Of a stretch of DNA of 64,000 bases, positions 30,745 through 42,094 are shown one piece after another. The stretch comes from Anniella stebbinsi. Its lineage: Eukaryota > Chordata > Lepidosauria > Squamata > Anniellidae. Location of the stretch: assembly GCA_029215795.1 (NCBI GenBank), contig JARDYH010000003.1, positions 98,860,609 through 98,924,608 on the forward strand. Direction: 5' to 3'. The number at the start of each line of letters is the position of its first letter. Position 1 is the first letter of the stretch. Below the pieces are notes generated by a model. It was given only the letters and a program-made list of their open reading frames with translations, was not told the DNA's origin and made no database searches. The position numbers and the translations under genes were made by a program.

Positions 30745-30948
30745 GGCAGGGGAGCTTGCTTGCTTGCTTGCATTTCTATACTGCTCAATAGCTGAAGCTC
30801 TCTGGGCAGTTCACAAAAATTAAAACCATCAAATACAAACCACAGTATAAAACAAATATAAAAGCACAACCAAGATAAAACCGAGCAGCAATGCAGAGAT
30901 TTATACAGATTTAAAATACAGATTTAAAACTTCAAAGTTAAAAGACTT
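30745..30948 (-). repeat. Old L2-type LINE, 3' end (left part, split by L1)
   Basis: CTTGC repeats, then ACTGCTCAATAGCTGAAGCT and CTCTGGGCAGTTCACAAAAA, then an A-rich tract: the antisense 3' UTR of an L2-type element. The matching coding-proximal part lies at 36756-37060, beyond the L1 insertion. Confidence 0.75.
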
Positions 30949-31405
30949 AAGATGATAAACTGTGGGGGAGTGGCCAGGCGGGCATGGAATGAAGTCGTAA
31001 CTCACTCGCTCTCCTAAAGAAGCAATGATTTAAACACAAATTCCTTATCCTGGAGCGGTGGATTGTTATTTAAAGACAAGAAATGATGATCGGAAGTTTT
31101 ACTGCATCTGTGTGAGAAGCTGGCTGCGGTTTCATTGCTTGCTCAGCGAGAGGAAAACGAAACTAAGAACGGAGCTTTGGAGCTTGTGATTCACCTTTGG
31201 AACGCAACTAATGAAGGTAAATAATGGATTTTTAATTGCTGTACTAAGGCTGGCTAACTGACAGATACGCTGGAGGGAGAGATTGAACTGGAAATATACA
31301 GGAAAAGAGACTTTTAAACCCCAGCGAAAGTGTTAGTAGCCGCCTGTTTGCCAGATTAGAACAGAGAGAGATCTGAGTGGCAAGGCAGAAGGTGGGGGAG
31401 GATTT

Positions 31406-32425
31406 ATGAGCAAGAAGAAGCAAAAAGGGGAGAAATTAACTACTCCCGCCTGGAGCCGGCCCTCTAAAGATCATCCGTCAGATAAGAATTGGCAAAGATT
31501 AATGCAATCGGAAAACATGGAGGAAAAGCAGCCGGAGAAAGCGAAGAAGGCCTCTCCGAGCAAAGCTGGAAGTATGCCAGCTGCAATTCCTAAGGTGGCC
31601 AAAGAGAGGCAGGCTGATCCAACAGATGAATTAATGAAGAAAATTGAAAAGATGTTTGAGATGGCAATGGTGAAGCAAGATGAAAGATTGGAGAAGGCAT
31701 TGGCAAAGCAGGAGGATAGACTGGCAAAAAGAATTACAGAGTCACAAACTGAGCTTATGGCAGGCCTTCAAGAGGTGGTGAAAGATGTTGTGGCTTTGCA
31801 GGAAGAGACTGGAGAGCTGAAGGAACACTGCAAGAAGCAGGGAGAGCAGATGATGCAGCTGGATTTACGTCTAATAGCCTTGGAAGACAGGGACAGAAGG
31901 GCAAATATTTGGATAAGATCTTTTGGGGAACAAGAGGGGGAGAGCCCTAAGGATTTAAGAGATTTAATTTTGGTGTGGATTAAACAGCAGGAGCCCCAGG
32001 AAACTTGGGAAATGGCAGATATTGAGAGGGCCCACAGAGTGGACTACAAGAAGGGGATAATCCCAAGGGATATAATTGTCAAATTTGCTAATTATTATAA
32101 AAAAGAAAAGCTTTTGCAAGCAATTAGACATCAAGGCCAGCCGATAATACAAGCAACACCGGTGGAGATATATCAGGATCTTTGCCCTCAGACGGTCCAG
32201 TGGAGAAAGAGTGTCAGAATGTGTACAGGGGCATTGAGGAAGAGATCGATAACATACAGCTGGGGGTATCCAGTCTTTCTGAGATTTATGTGGAAAGGGA
32301 AACAACAAAGAATTATATCGTGTGAGCCAGGAATGGAACTTTTGGAGAAGCTGGGCATAGCGGATGCCACAGATGATGGAGAAATGAAGCAAGATGAAGA
32401 TGCTGCAGGAGGAAGCAATCAATAA
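31406..32425 (+). CDS. L1 ORF1 protein (RNA-binding chaperone), open frame
   Basis: 339 codons, close to the usual ORF1p length. Residues 1-65 are basic and disordered (KKKQKGEK, PSKAGSMP). About 70-165 is a long charged coiled coil (MKKIEKMFEMAMVKQDERLE, EETGELKEHCKKQGEQ) that would trimerise. The RRM-like domain starts near 168 (RRANIWIRSFGEQEGESP). The C-terminal domain includes DIERAHRVDYKKG and RDIIVKFANYYKKEKLLQAI, with the conserved ERAHR and KEK positions. The protein binds L1 RNA in the cytoplasmic RNP. No stop or frameshift is seen, unlike ORF2. Because the element is otherwise dead, retention of the frame probably reflects recent insertion rather than selection. Confidence 0.9.
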   Translation: MSKKKQKGEKLTTPAWSRPSKDHPSDKNWQRLMQSENMEEKQPEKAKKASPSKAGSMPAAIPKVAKERQADPTDELMKKIEKMFEMAMVKQDERLEKALAKQEDRLAKRITESQTELMAGLQEVVKDVVALQEETGELKEHCKKQGEQMMQLDLRLIALEDRDRRANIWIRSFGEQEGESPKDLRDLILVWIKQQEPQETWEMADIERAHRVDYKKGIIPRDIIVKFANYYKKEKLLQAIRHQGQPIIQATPVEIYQDLCPQTVQWRKSVRMCTGALRKRSITYSWGYPVFLRFMWKGKQQRIISCEPGMELLEKLGIADATDDGEMKQDEDAAGGSNQ

Positions 32426-32671
32426 AGAAATTTTATTGTAATAGGGATAAGGGATAAGAAGAGTTAAAAGGAGGGGAGGGTTAGACTTTGTTCCGAATGG
32501 CTGGGTTGCTTCCCCCCCCCCAAAGAGTTCTAAAATATATTGGGACCAGTGCCCAGAAGGCTGGTGAGGAGGGGGGTGAAATTGTGGGTGAATGTGGGGG
32601 GGAGGGTAAGGGACGGGGGGTAAGTGTTTCACAGAGGGAGACCAACTTAAAGATGTGTGTGAAAGGGAGAG

Positions 32672-35600
32672 ATGGAAAACAAATTAAGAATTGCAACTTT
32701 AAATTTTAAAGGGCTAGGAACGGTTATCAAAAGGAAAAGAATTGAAATGTTGTTAAAAAAAATAGATATAATTTTTTTGCAGGAAACTCATCAAATAAAG
32801 AAGGGTGTTAATGAGCTGCAAATGAGGGATATGGGCATTTATGAAAAGTCATTTGGTACTTCTAAAGCGAGAGGGGTGGCAATAATAATTTCAAAGAAAT
32901 GTGGTATTAATATTCAAAGTGTAAAGAAAGATAAAAACGGAAGGTTTCTCATAGTGTACTGCAGGTTGGGAGAGGAGGAATATGTATTGATTAATGTCTA
33001 TGCTCCAAATGGGAAACAAATGGAATTCTGTGATGAAGTATTTAAGACGGTGGGAGAGGTGGGTAAAAAGAATATTATGATGGCAGGAGACTTTAATATG
33101 GTACTTGATAAAGGGAAAGACAGGGATAATATTTCAAGAGTCATTAAGAGGGAGGGGAAGACTGAATTAAGCAAATTAATGGAAGGTAAAGAATTAATGG
33201 ACTTTTGGAGAGTATTAAAAGGGGAAGAAAGGAAGTATACCTTCTACTCACCTAGATTCAAGAGTTATTCAAGGATCAACTTTATTTTTGTATCAAAGAA
33301 TATATTACCTAAACTCACAGATTGTGACATTGGGGTAATTAAGGTCACCGACCACGCATTAATGACGATGGATATTGAAATGAAGAAGGATTATAGATCA
33401 GCGAAGAGATGGAGATTGGACATAAGGTTATTAAATAATAAAAATATAGTAGAGAAATAAAAAAAGAAATGCAGGAAATTTGGGAGATTAATGAAAGGGA
33501 GACTAACTTGCAGGGCTTACTGTGGGACACTATGAAAGCAGTGGTAAGAGGGATATGTATTAGGGAAATGTGTACCCTAAAAAAACAACAGGAAGTACAA
33601 TATAAAAAAACTGAAGAGGAGGTAAGGAGTTTAGAGGAGAGGTTAAGAGAGACAAAAGATAAACGTCTATTTGCCCAAATTCAAGCTAAGAAAAAGGAAT
33701 TAGAGAAAGAAGAATTAGAACAAGTCCAAAGGAATTTGTTATATTTAAAGAGAGATTTTTTTGAATATAGTAATAGAAACTGGAAGATGTTGGCTAGATC
33801 CACTCAGTCTGAAAAGGCTAAGAATACGATAGGGACAATTATTTATTTATTTATTTATTTATTACATTTGTATACCGCCCCATAGCCGAAGCTCTCTGGG
33901 CAGTTTACATAGGATTAAAAACTATTAAAAACAATATACAAGAATTAAAACAGCAAAAACATACAACATACACACAACATAATTCAATGAAAGATAAATT
34001 AAATATATTTAAGGAATTTTATGGAGAATTATACACATCAGATTTGGGTCCACAAGTCAAGGTACTGGAATATGTAGAGAGGAATTGGAAAATAGGATTG
34101 CAGAAGCAAGATAGGGATTGTATGGAAGGATTAGTTACAGAAAAATAAATTGAGGGAATTATTGATAAACTAAAAGGAGGGAAATCTCCGGGGATGGGTG
34201 GTTTGGGGCCGGAATACTATAAGATTTTTAAAGAAATGTTAATACCAAGACTAAAAAAATTATTTAACAATATAATAGAAGGAGGAAAGACCCCGCCATC
34301 GTGGGATCATTCCCTGATTATATTAATCCAGAAACCAGGTAAGGATTTGACGGATCCAGCATCTTATAGACCAATATCGTTAATAAATCAGGACTCAAAA
34401 TTTTTTACAGCAATAATGGCAAAAAGAATGGGTACATTTATATCTAAATATATTTTAAAAGACCAATGTGGATTTATCTCTGGTAGGCAAATGCCTCATT
34501 TAATTGGAAGAGTCTTAAACATAATTAATATCATTTAAAAAAGGAATTTAAAAGCAGGCTTATTAGCATTGAATATATTCAAAGCCTTTGATTGCGTGGA
34601 ATGGCCAGCGCTTAAAACAATTTTAAAAACATTTGGGTTTGGAGATAAATTTATGGGAGTGATTGATCAGTTGTATAAAAATAATAAAGCAGAAATAATG
34701 GTTAATGATGGGTTAACGCAACAGATTACACTAGCTCGAGGAACTAGGCAAGGATGTCCACTTTCACCGATCTTATTTGCAATAGTGATAGAAATTTTGG
34801 CAAATGTTATAAGGGAGGATGAAAGATTAAAGGGGATAGGAAGAAAGGAGAAGATTAAAATGAATATGTTTGCGGACGACACATTACTGACATTAGAAGA
34901 TCCCCTGGAGAGTGGGGAGGTGATTAAGAAGCATTTGAGAGAATTTGGGGAAATTACGGGCTTACAAGTTAATTGGAGGAAGTCAGAAATGATGTTATTT
35001 AATTATAACAAGGAAGAGTTGGAGGAGTGTAAAAATAAGTTAGGTCTTAGGCTTAAAAATATAGTACATTATTTAGGAATTAATATTGCTAAAGATTTAG
35101 ATAGGTTAGAGGAACTTAATTTTTTAACTTTGAAAAAACAGGTAGGGGTAAAATTAGAGATATATAGAAAATTAAAACATTCTTGGTTTGGTAGAATAGC
35201 GGTTACTAAAATGAAGATACTACCTAAGAATAATTTTCTGTTTAGAATGTTACCGATTAAAATATCAGAAGCTGAGTTAAAAAGTTGGCAAAATATGATT
35301 AATGCTTATTGCAATGGAGACAAGAGAGCTAGGATTAATAAAGGGTTATGGTATAAGGCTCAAAAGAAAGGAGGTTTGGGACTTCCAAATATTAAATATT
35401 ACTATATTGCTAATCAGTTAAGATATGTTATAAATAGTATTTTAGACGAGGAACATCTTGAATGGTTGGAATCGCAAACAGGGGAAATAGATTTTAAATT
35501 GCGAAATATTTTTTTTATTAAATTGCAAAAGAAAGATAGGAGGGGACTGGACAACCCGTGGTTGGAAAATATTTTAGAGATCTGGGAGAAATTTAAAGGA

Positions 35601-36621
35601 AAGTGGATACCAAGAGATTCCCCACTTGCCCCAGTGGTAGCAGTGGGAAACTTCCCAAGGGTCTTAAAAGCAGAGATAGAAGAGAGACTGAAAGATCAGG
35701 AAACAATTAAGTTAAGGAATTGGATGGAAAGAATGAAGGATAATGAGCAAATTAAAGAGGTATTAAAAGGACAAAAGATAGCCTGGTTTAAATGTTTACA
35801 ATTGGGAAAATGGACTCAGGAATGGAAAATGAAAAATAAGAATTGTAGAAACAATACAAGATTTGAAGATTTAATTGAACTAAAAGGAAGAAAAGAAGAA
35901 ATTAGAAATAAGAAAGGATTGACTAGTGAGATATATAAAATATTGATAGATGATGATCTTCAGGACTCTATTAAAGCTATAAAAATGATCTGGGAAGAAG
36001 ATGTAAAGGAAAAAATTAATGACTATAACTGGGAGAGGTTGTGGAATGCAAGAATGTTAAAGCTGTTGTCGATTAGAATTAAGGAGAATTTTTATAAGAT
36101 AGTGGAGATAGTATCTAACACCTGTAAGATTTCACCAGATAGATAAAAAAGTGTCTAAGAATTGTTGGAGAGGATGTCAGGAGGTTGGAACTTATTTTCA
36201 TATGTGGTGGAGCTGTGAACATGTACAAAAATTTTGGAAAAGGGTGTTTAAAGAAATAAGTGAAATAATTGGAAGTAAACTGGAATTAAGCCCAAAGTTA
36301 GCTCTACTAACAGTATGGGATAGAGAGAATGAGAATAGAACTAAGAGAGAATTGATAAACAACCTCCTGGCACCCGTTAGAATAATGATTGCTAAAAATT
36401 GGAAAGGACAAGGAAGCTATACAATGGAAGAATGGTACAAAGAAATATGGGATATGGCATTGAATGATAAGTTGACGTGTAGAATGAAAATAAGGAGGGG
36501 AATGTCCAGTAAGAATGATTTTGGAGAAATATGGAGTCCCTTTTTGGAATATGTATTAAGATCGGGGAAGGGACAAAAACCTTCAAAAGAGATGTTAAAA
36601 TTTTGGAAATATGAAGAATGA
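32672..36621 (+). pseudogene. L1 ORF2 (endonuclease/reverse transcriptase), disrupted
   Basis: The APE-like endonuclease (32672-33457) has NFKGLG, FLQETHQ, VYAPNG, AGDFN, and a C-terminal TDHALM. A frameshift in an A-run near 33458 moves the frame. Between 33841 and 33986 a 3' L2 tail is inserted. In-frame stops follow at 34146 and 34536. The reverse transcriptase blocks then read through: ASYRPISLINQDSKF, FKAFDCVEW, GTRQGCPLSPILFA and the catalytic MFADDTLL. A second frameshift near 36144 precedes the cysteine-containing C-terminus (NCWRGC, YFHMWWSCEHV). The first motif-A acidic position looks altered (N-I-F-K-A-F-D). Non-functional. Confidence 0.9.
33841..33986 (-). repeat. Short L2-type LINE tail nested in L1 ORF2
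   Basis: (ATTT)n, then CATTTGTATACCGCCCCATA and GCCGAAGCTCTCTGGGCAGT, then an A-rich tract. It is nearly identical to the reverse complement of 27060-27206, so it is a 5'-truncated copy of that L2 subfamily inserted antisense. It post-dates the L1 insertion. Confidence 0.9.
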
Positions 36622-36755
36622 TTAAGAGAAGGTCTCATGGGGGTGGGGCGCATGGGGGGGGTTTGTTGAGGGTTAGGTATTGTATTTTATGTTGTTTATG
36701 TTTTATTATGTCGAAATAAATAAATAAATTATTTTAAAAAAAGATGATAAACTGT

Positions 36756-37060
36756 TAAAATACTGGGAAAATAAAAATACTGGCGTCGAAAAGAGTATAA
36801 TGTAGGTGCCAGGCGAACCTCTCTAGGGAGCTCATTCCATAGCTGGGGTGCCACAGCAGAGAAGAACCTGCTCCTGGTAGCCACCTGCCTCACTTTCCTT
36901 TAGCAGGAGCTCATGGAGAAGAACCCCTGAAGATGATCTTAGGGTCTGGGAGGAGGCGTTCCTTCAGATAACCTGGCCCCATGCCGTTCAGGGCTTTGAA
37001 TGTTAAAACCAGCACTTTGAATTGGGGTCGGACCTGTTGTTGGTATAGTTAAGAAGCTGT
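36756..37060 (-). pseudogene. Old L2-type LINE, C-terminal coding/3' part (right part)
   Basis: On - the sequence encodes degenerate versions of the L2 C-terminal blocks (a GLGP-like block near 36980; AAPRLWNELP-like near 36850). Continuous with 30745-30948 when the L1 is removed. Confidence 0.7.
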
Positions 37061-39059
37061 GAGTCAGAAACTGTAGCTGATCTGTACTGCAAGTCATCCA
37101 GTGATCTACCAATAGATCCCAATCTACTTCTGCCTGCTCCTACACAAAGTGATACTTAAGGTGCTTTTAGATAGAGAGCTCTTAGCTCAACCTGTTAGAA
37201 GGCATTGTGCAACTATTCCATCTATTTCTCCATTGTGCAGGAAGAAAAAAGACAGAAAAGGGTGGGAAGGCTACAAACTGAACACATCACCATCTGGAGC
37301 CCTCGTAAATGACTGAGACAGGGCAATGGTATATAAAAGCCTCATCTAGAAGCACCCTTTCCCTCCAGTGGATGTGTGGAAGGGTCAGACTCAGGCTGTT
37401 ATTTTCTACATTGCATGTGACATGGGGAAGCCACTTCAGTTTTCTCCTCCCCATAACATTTAGGGCCCCATGGTGTGAGCTTGTCAGTTTCCCTACCCCT
37501 GTTCCAGTCATTGGTGGCTGATGCCATGTGGGGGGCGAGCTACATAACGTGATGACGTCACAACATAGAGAGTCTGTTTCCTGCATGTTATGGAGTAGGG
37601 GACACAACATGGGGATGCCACATCTCTGTTGTACATAAGGTGTAACTCTGGCCTCAGATGAAGAGCTGAAACCAACAGAAGAAGAGGGTGCTGCGATCAA
37701 ACCAATTCCAGGGAGACTTCTTATATTTGGAACAGTTTCATTGATGTCCAGCAATGGCATTTCAGGGAGATGGTTTTGCCTAACTGCAGTCTTATGAACA
37801 GCTTGGAGTAAGCAATGGCACATGTCTCAGCAGAAACATGTATTTTCTTGCAAATGAATTTGTGTAAATTTGGGAAGGTAAAAAAATAATCCGGACGTCC
37901 ACAGATTTAGCGCAGCCTGGGGAGGCCGGTCTGCAACGGATACTGCAGGTCAGATTCTTAGAAATCCAAACTCATTCTAGTCCACCTTGAATTTCTCCAG
38001 CATCCCTAGTGTGAACTGGCCCTTTGAATATTTCTTATATGGCCATAATTCACCAAAGCTGGTAATATTGCCTTACCTGGGAAAGTTAAGCACAGTTGAC
38101 TATAGCCCTATGCACCTGTTTGCCTACTTATGTGTAGGCTCATGTGTGGAGGGAGATGTGGGTGTGCATGTAAGACCGACCCCCATGTCCCTGTGCACTC
38201 GGTACCCAGTTAGATCTTCCCGCATTGATTATGAAGGTCAACAGGGCTTTGTAAGTACTTTCAGCTGAAAGTTCCCATGATTGGAAATCCTGATAAGACA
38301 GATGAAATATATCTGCAAGTTCACACTTCGTGCACATGATGAAATGGACTGTAACTGTGAAAATGTAAATGGGCCTTTTTTTAAAAAAAAGATGCTATGG
38401 GGCATTTTATTTTAACTGCAGCCTCTGGAAATCAAGATTTCATAGTCTTTTCTGCAGATGTGCTATTAGTTAAGCACCATGGGTTGGATCCTTCCTCAGA
38501 AGGAAGGCCTCTGCTTGTGGAAGGTCCCTCTGCCTGGTTTTGGGGGATCCCCCTCCTCCCCACACCACACCCCATTTACTAGGGTCTCCTGACTCTCTTT
38601 ATAGCATTTTCAGGGGGCTAGAGAGCATATACCCTGGGAAAGCAGAGGGGAAGTCCACTTCCATCAGCACAGTTCATCTAGCATAAATCTGGATCCAAAC
38701 CCATGGATAGAAACCTGGGATTTAATGTTTTGTATCTCACACTGCTGAATGGGAGAACCAGATTTTGCTTTTGTTAATAATCTAATTATATAGGAAGTGC
38801 CCGGAAAGAATATTTAATTATGAGATGTTCCCAGTGGGGATTGCAGTGGAAGTCAGCAGAAAAATGCTTTCAAGCAGAGCACTATCAGAATTTTCAAAAG
38901 AAAACTTCAGCATCCAGTTAAATGCAAGCTTTAAAAACAAACAATTCCCAATTCAATGTTTCATTGTGGCCTCCAATTTGCATCCTGGTTCTAAATATAA
39001 TTGTCATGATAAATAGAGGATCAAGAGGGAAATGCAAGATGGAGAAGTTGAATTTTTAA
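37061..39059. other. No recognised feature
   Basis: About 2 kb of unique-looking DNA. The frame at 37287-37823 on - (178 codons) has no domain and unconvincing composition. No repeats recognised. Confidence 0.35.
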
Positions 39060-39350
39060 TAATTTCTTCAAAGGAGAGAAAAATGAGGCCAGACAAATAT
39101 TTAGAGGGGGACTATTTCGCACATCAGGGGCCCCAAGAGAGGCGGCATGGATATGAGGAATCGTACAGGAAGTGAAGGCTTAATAAGATTCGTGTTTGAT
39201 AGGTAAGCACGATCATGAAGAGATTGAAAGGTTAAAACCAGCAGTTAAAACTGTATACAAAATAATACAAGCAGCAAGTGAAGAGAAATGCACAGAAGTG
39301 TAACACGAAACCCTCACATGTTAACAGCACATGTGAGCTAATTCAGCTGC
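39060..39350 (+). repeat. Direct repeat, copy 1
   Basis: TTTCGCACATCAGGGGCCCC, GTGAAGGCTTAATAAGATT, CACGATCATGAA, TTGAAAGGTTAAAACCAG and GTATACAAAATAATACAAG occur again in the same order at 39715-40025. Identity is high but with indels. Identity unknown; possibly a local duplication. Confidence 0.75.
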
Positions 39351-39574
39351 AGTTATGCCAACTGGCTACGCTCCCTGCTGCTGATGCACTTGGTGTTAAG
39401 CCTTGCTGGCTTTTCATTTGGCAGCTGGGGGAAATGACCCTATGTGTCCACGTGAAGGGGGAGGCTGGAGCTAATGGAAGTGGTATTCCAAAACATCTGC
39501 AGGGCGCCAGGTTGGATAAGGATGCCATCTTGCATGTCGGGGCTTGAGGCCAGTAATTGATTTTACATAACAAT

Positions 39575-39670
39575 CCATATTGTAGCCTAATCCTATGCAT
39601 GGTTATGCGGAAGTATGCCCCATTGGGTTCAGTGGGGTTTGCTTACAAATAATTTCCAAGCTTGCAATCT
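39575..39670. repeat. Short dispersed repeat (CCCATTG...TTACTCC type)
   Basis: TAATCCTATGCATGGTTATG, CCCCATTGGGTTCAGTGGGG, then CTTGCAATCTTGG. Members also at 53870-53945, 56890-56950 and 43145-43260. Widespread in squamate DNA in my recollection; class unknown. Confidence 0.5.
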
Positions 39671-39714
39671 TGGGAATGAATGTTTTTTTGTCCTGCAACA
39701 CTGGATATAGATAT

Positions 39715-40025
39715 GTCCAAATGTGTTTGGGGGGGGGGGTGTTTCGCACTTAAGGGCCCCCCAGAGAGACGACATGGATATGAGAAATAGCACAAGGAAG
39801 TGAAGGCTTAATAAGATTTGTGTTTGATGAGCAGAGGGACTAAGGAGGAGATCTAGGAGAAAGTGAGAAAGGTAGGTAGCACGATCATGAAAGTACTGAA
39901 AGGTTAAAACCAGAAGTTGAATCTGTATACAAAATAATACAAGAAGTAAGTGAAGAGAAATGCACAGAGGTATAACACAAACCCCTCAAATGTTAACAGC
40001 ACATGCAAGCTAGTTTGGCTGTGTT
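39715..40025 (+). repeat. Direct repeat, copy 2
   Basis: Counterpart of 39060-39350. It carries a G-run at about 39730 and an extra ~45-bp block around 39830-39875. Confidence 0.75.
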
Positions 40026-40094
40026 GATATAGGTGGTTCTGTTTGTTTCCCAGAAGAGATTAGGTAGCCCAAGAGGCCAGAATTTTTGTGTACA

Positions 40095-40310
40095 TCTTGA
40101 CTGGGTTAAGATGACACAATAGTCCACTGTTGCTTAAATAGTCCACCATTGCTTAAATAGTCCGCCGTTGACTATTGTATCATCTGGCGAGCCTTTTCCA
40201 CACAACGATTGATTATTTCCATTAAATAACCAATGCAAATAATCAACAGTGTGCAAAGTTGACTATCTGTAACCGCTGATTATTGTGCTGTGTGGTAGGC
40301 TCCGTGGACT
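40095..40310. repeat. Hairpin repeats around ACTATTGTNTCATC
   Basis: Left GATGACACAATAGTCCAC, with AATAGTCC repeated three times, and right GTTGACTATTGTATCATC form one hairpin. The next 110 bp (CACACAACGATTGATTATTT ... GATTATTGTGCTGTGTGG) form another. Confidence 0.65.
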
Positions 40311-40314
40311 ATTC

Positions 40315-40525
40315 CACATGCCTACAGAGTCACGAGGCAAGAGCGGCAGAAACCTGTGCCACTCTTGCCCAGCGGGGCTCTGTAGGCATGTGTCATCCAT
40401 CCTGGGAAGTGCGTGGGGAGCCGCCAATTGTGCCGTCACTGGGTGAGGCACCGTGATCTGCGGCTCCCCCCATGCTTCCTGGGTCATGCACTTCCCATCC
40501 CTGGGTGGGGCCGGGCAACGCACTT
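40315..40525. repeat. Two adjacent GC-rich hairpins
   Basis: CACATGCCTACAGAG pairs with CTCTGTAGGCATGTG (40315-40392). CATCCTGGGAAGTGCGTGGG pairs imperfectly with the region ending CACTTCCCATCCCTGGG (40399-40505). Confidence 0.7.
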
Positions 40526-40539
40526 TCTGGGACTTGAAC

Positions 40540-40860
40540 AAATAGAGACCAGGGAGGAGGGGTTTAAGGATCTCTCCTGCAGCTGCAACATCCAACCACG
40601 GGAGAAATCCCCCCTCTATAACCAGTTAGAATTCGGGGAAGAGGGGTATATAGATCTCTCCTGCAGCTGTAGCATCGAACTCCGGATGGATTTCCCCTGC
40701 AGCTTGACATTACAGCTGCAGGAAAGATCAATACACCCCTCCATCCTGATATTGGAAGCCCATTTGTGGCTATCAGGGCAGAGTGCGGAAGGATTTTTCT
40801 TTCCTGTGGCTGTAACATCAAGCAGCAGGAGAAATCCTTCCGCACCCTTCCCCCTTAAGT
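40540..40860. repeat. Internally repeated palindromic segment
   Basis: GATCTCTCCTGCAGCTG and its inverse recur (40569, 40653, 40712), followed by GTGCGGAAGGATTT pairing with AAATCCTTCCGCAC. Overlapping frames on both strands repeat the same peptide blocks, which is a repeat signature and not a gene. Confidence 0.65.
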
Positions 40861-41454
40861 CTTGAGAATGGGCAAGTGCCGAAAGCATCTCTCCACAGCT
40901 TTGCATTGAGTGAAGGGTATCTCAAATGAGCAATACAATGTTAGAAATCGTTAGCCCAATTTGAGACAATGTGTGTTAGAAAATCTGGTTATAATTTTAT
41001 TAATCAGTCCAAAAATTAGATGCACTGCAATATATCATTCCAATATACAACTAAGATAGATACCTTAACTATATATACTGAGAAATCTAATTATTAACTT
41101 ACAGTCGTTTATGGGGCAAATTAATAGGAATTAATTAATAGGAAGCATTGCTAATATCTCAACATTCAAAATGGTGGCCAATTCCTATAACTAGTGAGGA
41201 TGTATGTATACCAACATAAATAACACTCACCAGGTAGTCATTTATCAGCAGTTGTTTATCAAGCTATCTTTGATCATTTTTCTCAAAGCGAAATATAAAA
41301 AAATGGAATATCACATCACTGTAGCATAATTTAATGGCATTCTTGGGGTTTTACCTGTAATTTTCTTTAAATTGATAAGGTCTTTATTATAGAAGCCTCT
41401 GTCATAAGTTGTAAGGTACAGAAATAGTTTTTACAAGGTTTTTAAATGCTTTGT
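40861..41454. other. No recognised feature
   Basis: AT-rich unique sequence. Confidence 0.35.
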
Positions 41455-41717
41455 CTGCCATGCTGTGTCTTTGCAGGCATTTAAGAAGGCCTTGAAAACA
41501 TTATTTTACCTTTGCCTACTCATGATATTACTATTGTTGCTGCGATTGCCACTGATGTTGCTGGTTTTATTGTTGGCTTTTATGGTTTTATTGCTATTGT
41601 ATTGTGTTTATGTTTTTATTGCTTTTAATATTTAAACTGTTTTTATGTATTTTATGTAATAACATACCCTGAAAGGAGGCCAAGAAATGTTTTTTTAAAA
41701 TAAATAAATAATAAATT
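41455..41717 (+). pseudogene. L2/CR1-type LINE extreme 3' end
   Basis: Encodes AFKKALKTLF, matching the LEFKKAIKTVLF terminus of the L2 frame at 50764. A T-rich 3' UTR follows and the copy ends in AATAAATAAATAATAAAT. 5'-truncated. Confidence 0.7.
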
Positions 41718-42094
41718 ACCTGTTGAACTGCAGCTCAGACCATTGTCCTGAAGTAACTATCTTGGTGAGTTCTTGGGAAAGATTCATAGCTTTTATGGAG
41801 CGACTGCCTTCTTGTGATGTGGAGCGCACCAGTGCTTGACTGGGCGGGCTGGGCGCCTAAGGACCTGCACATCCTGATTAGACCAGAAAGGGAGCCACAC
41901 CACACAGCCAAATGAAAAGAAGGCAGAAATTGGATAGAGTTCCCAATACATTTGCTTTGTTTATGTTTTTACAAGTGACATTAAAAACCTTTTAGAATTT
42001 GTCAGATTTGTTAAGTTTAGTGTGAGAAACTGTTCCTCAAAAGGCATAACATAAAGTCTGAACGGAAAGAAGGCAAGAAGTTGTAAGGCAAACT

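Larger units (their letters stand above)
30964..36740 (+). mobile_element. Near-full-length L1 retrotransposon, dead
   Basis: 5777 bp flanked by a perfect 15-bp target duplication AAGATGATAAACTGT (30949-30963 and 36741-36755). Layout: 5' UTR 30964-31405, ORF1 31406-32425, spacer 32426-32671, ORF2 32672-36621 (broken), 3' UTR to 36740. The 3' UTR has a G-rich tract (about 36638-36672) and an AATAAA at 36715, and ends in an A-rich tail. It inserted into an older antisense L2. ORF1 is intact, but ORF2 has frameshifts, stops and a nested L2 tail, so it cannot move autonomously. Confidence 0.95.

Noticed and set aside
37287..37823. 178-codon frame on - as a host gene
   Set aside because: No domain, no splice-consistent neighbours and unremarkable codon pattern; long enough to note but not to support.
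40413..40906. 150-codon frame with repeated CSCS motifs
   Set aside because: The same peptides appear on the opposite strand because the segment is palindromic.
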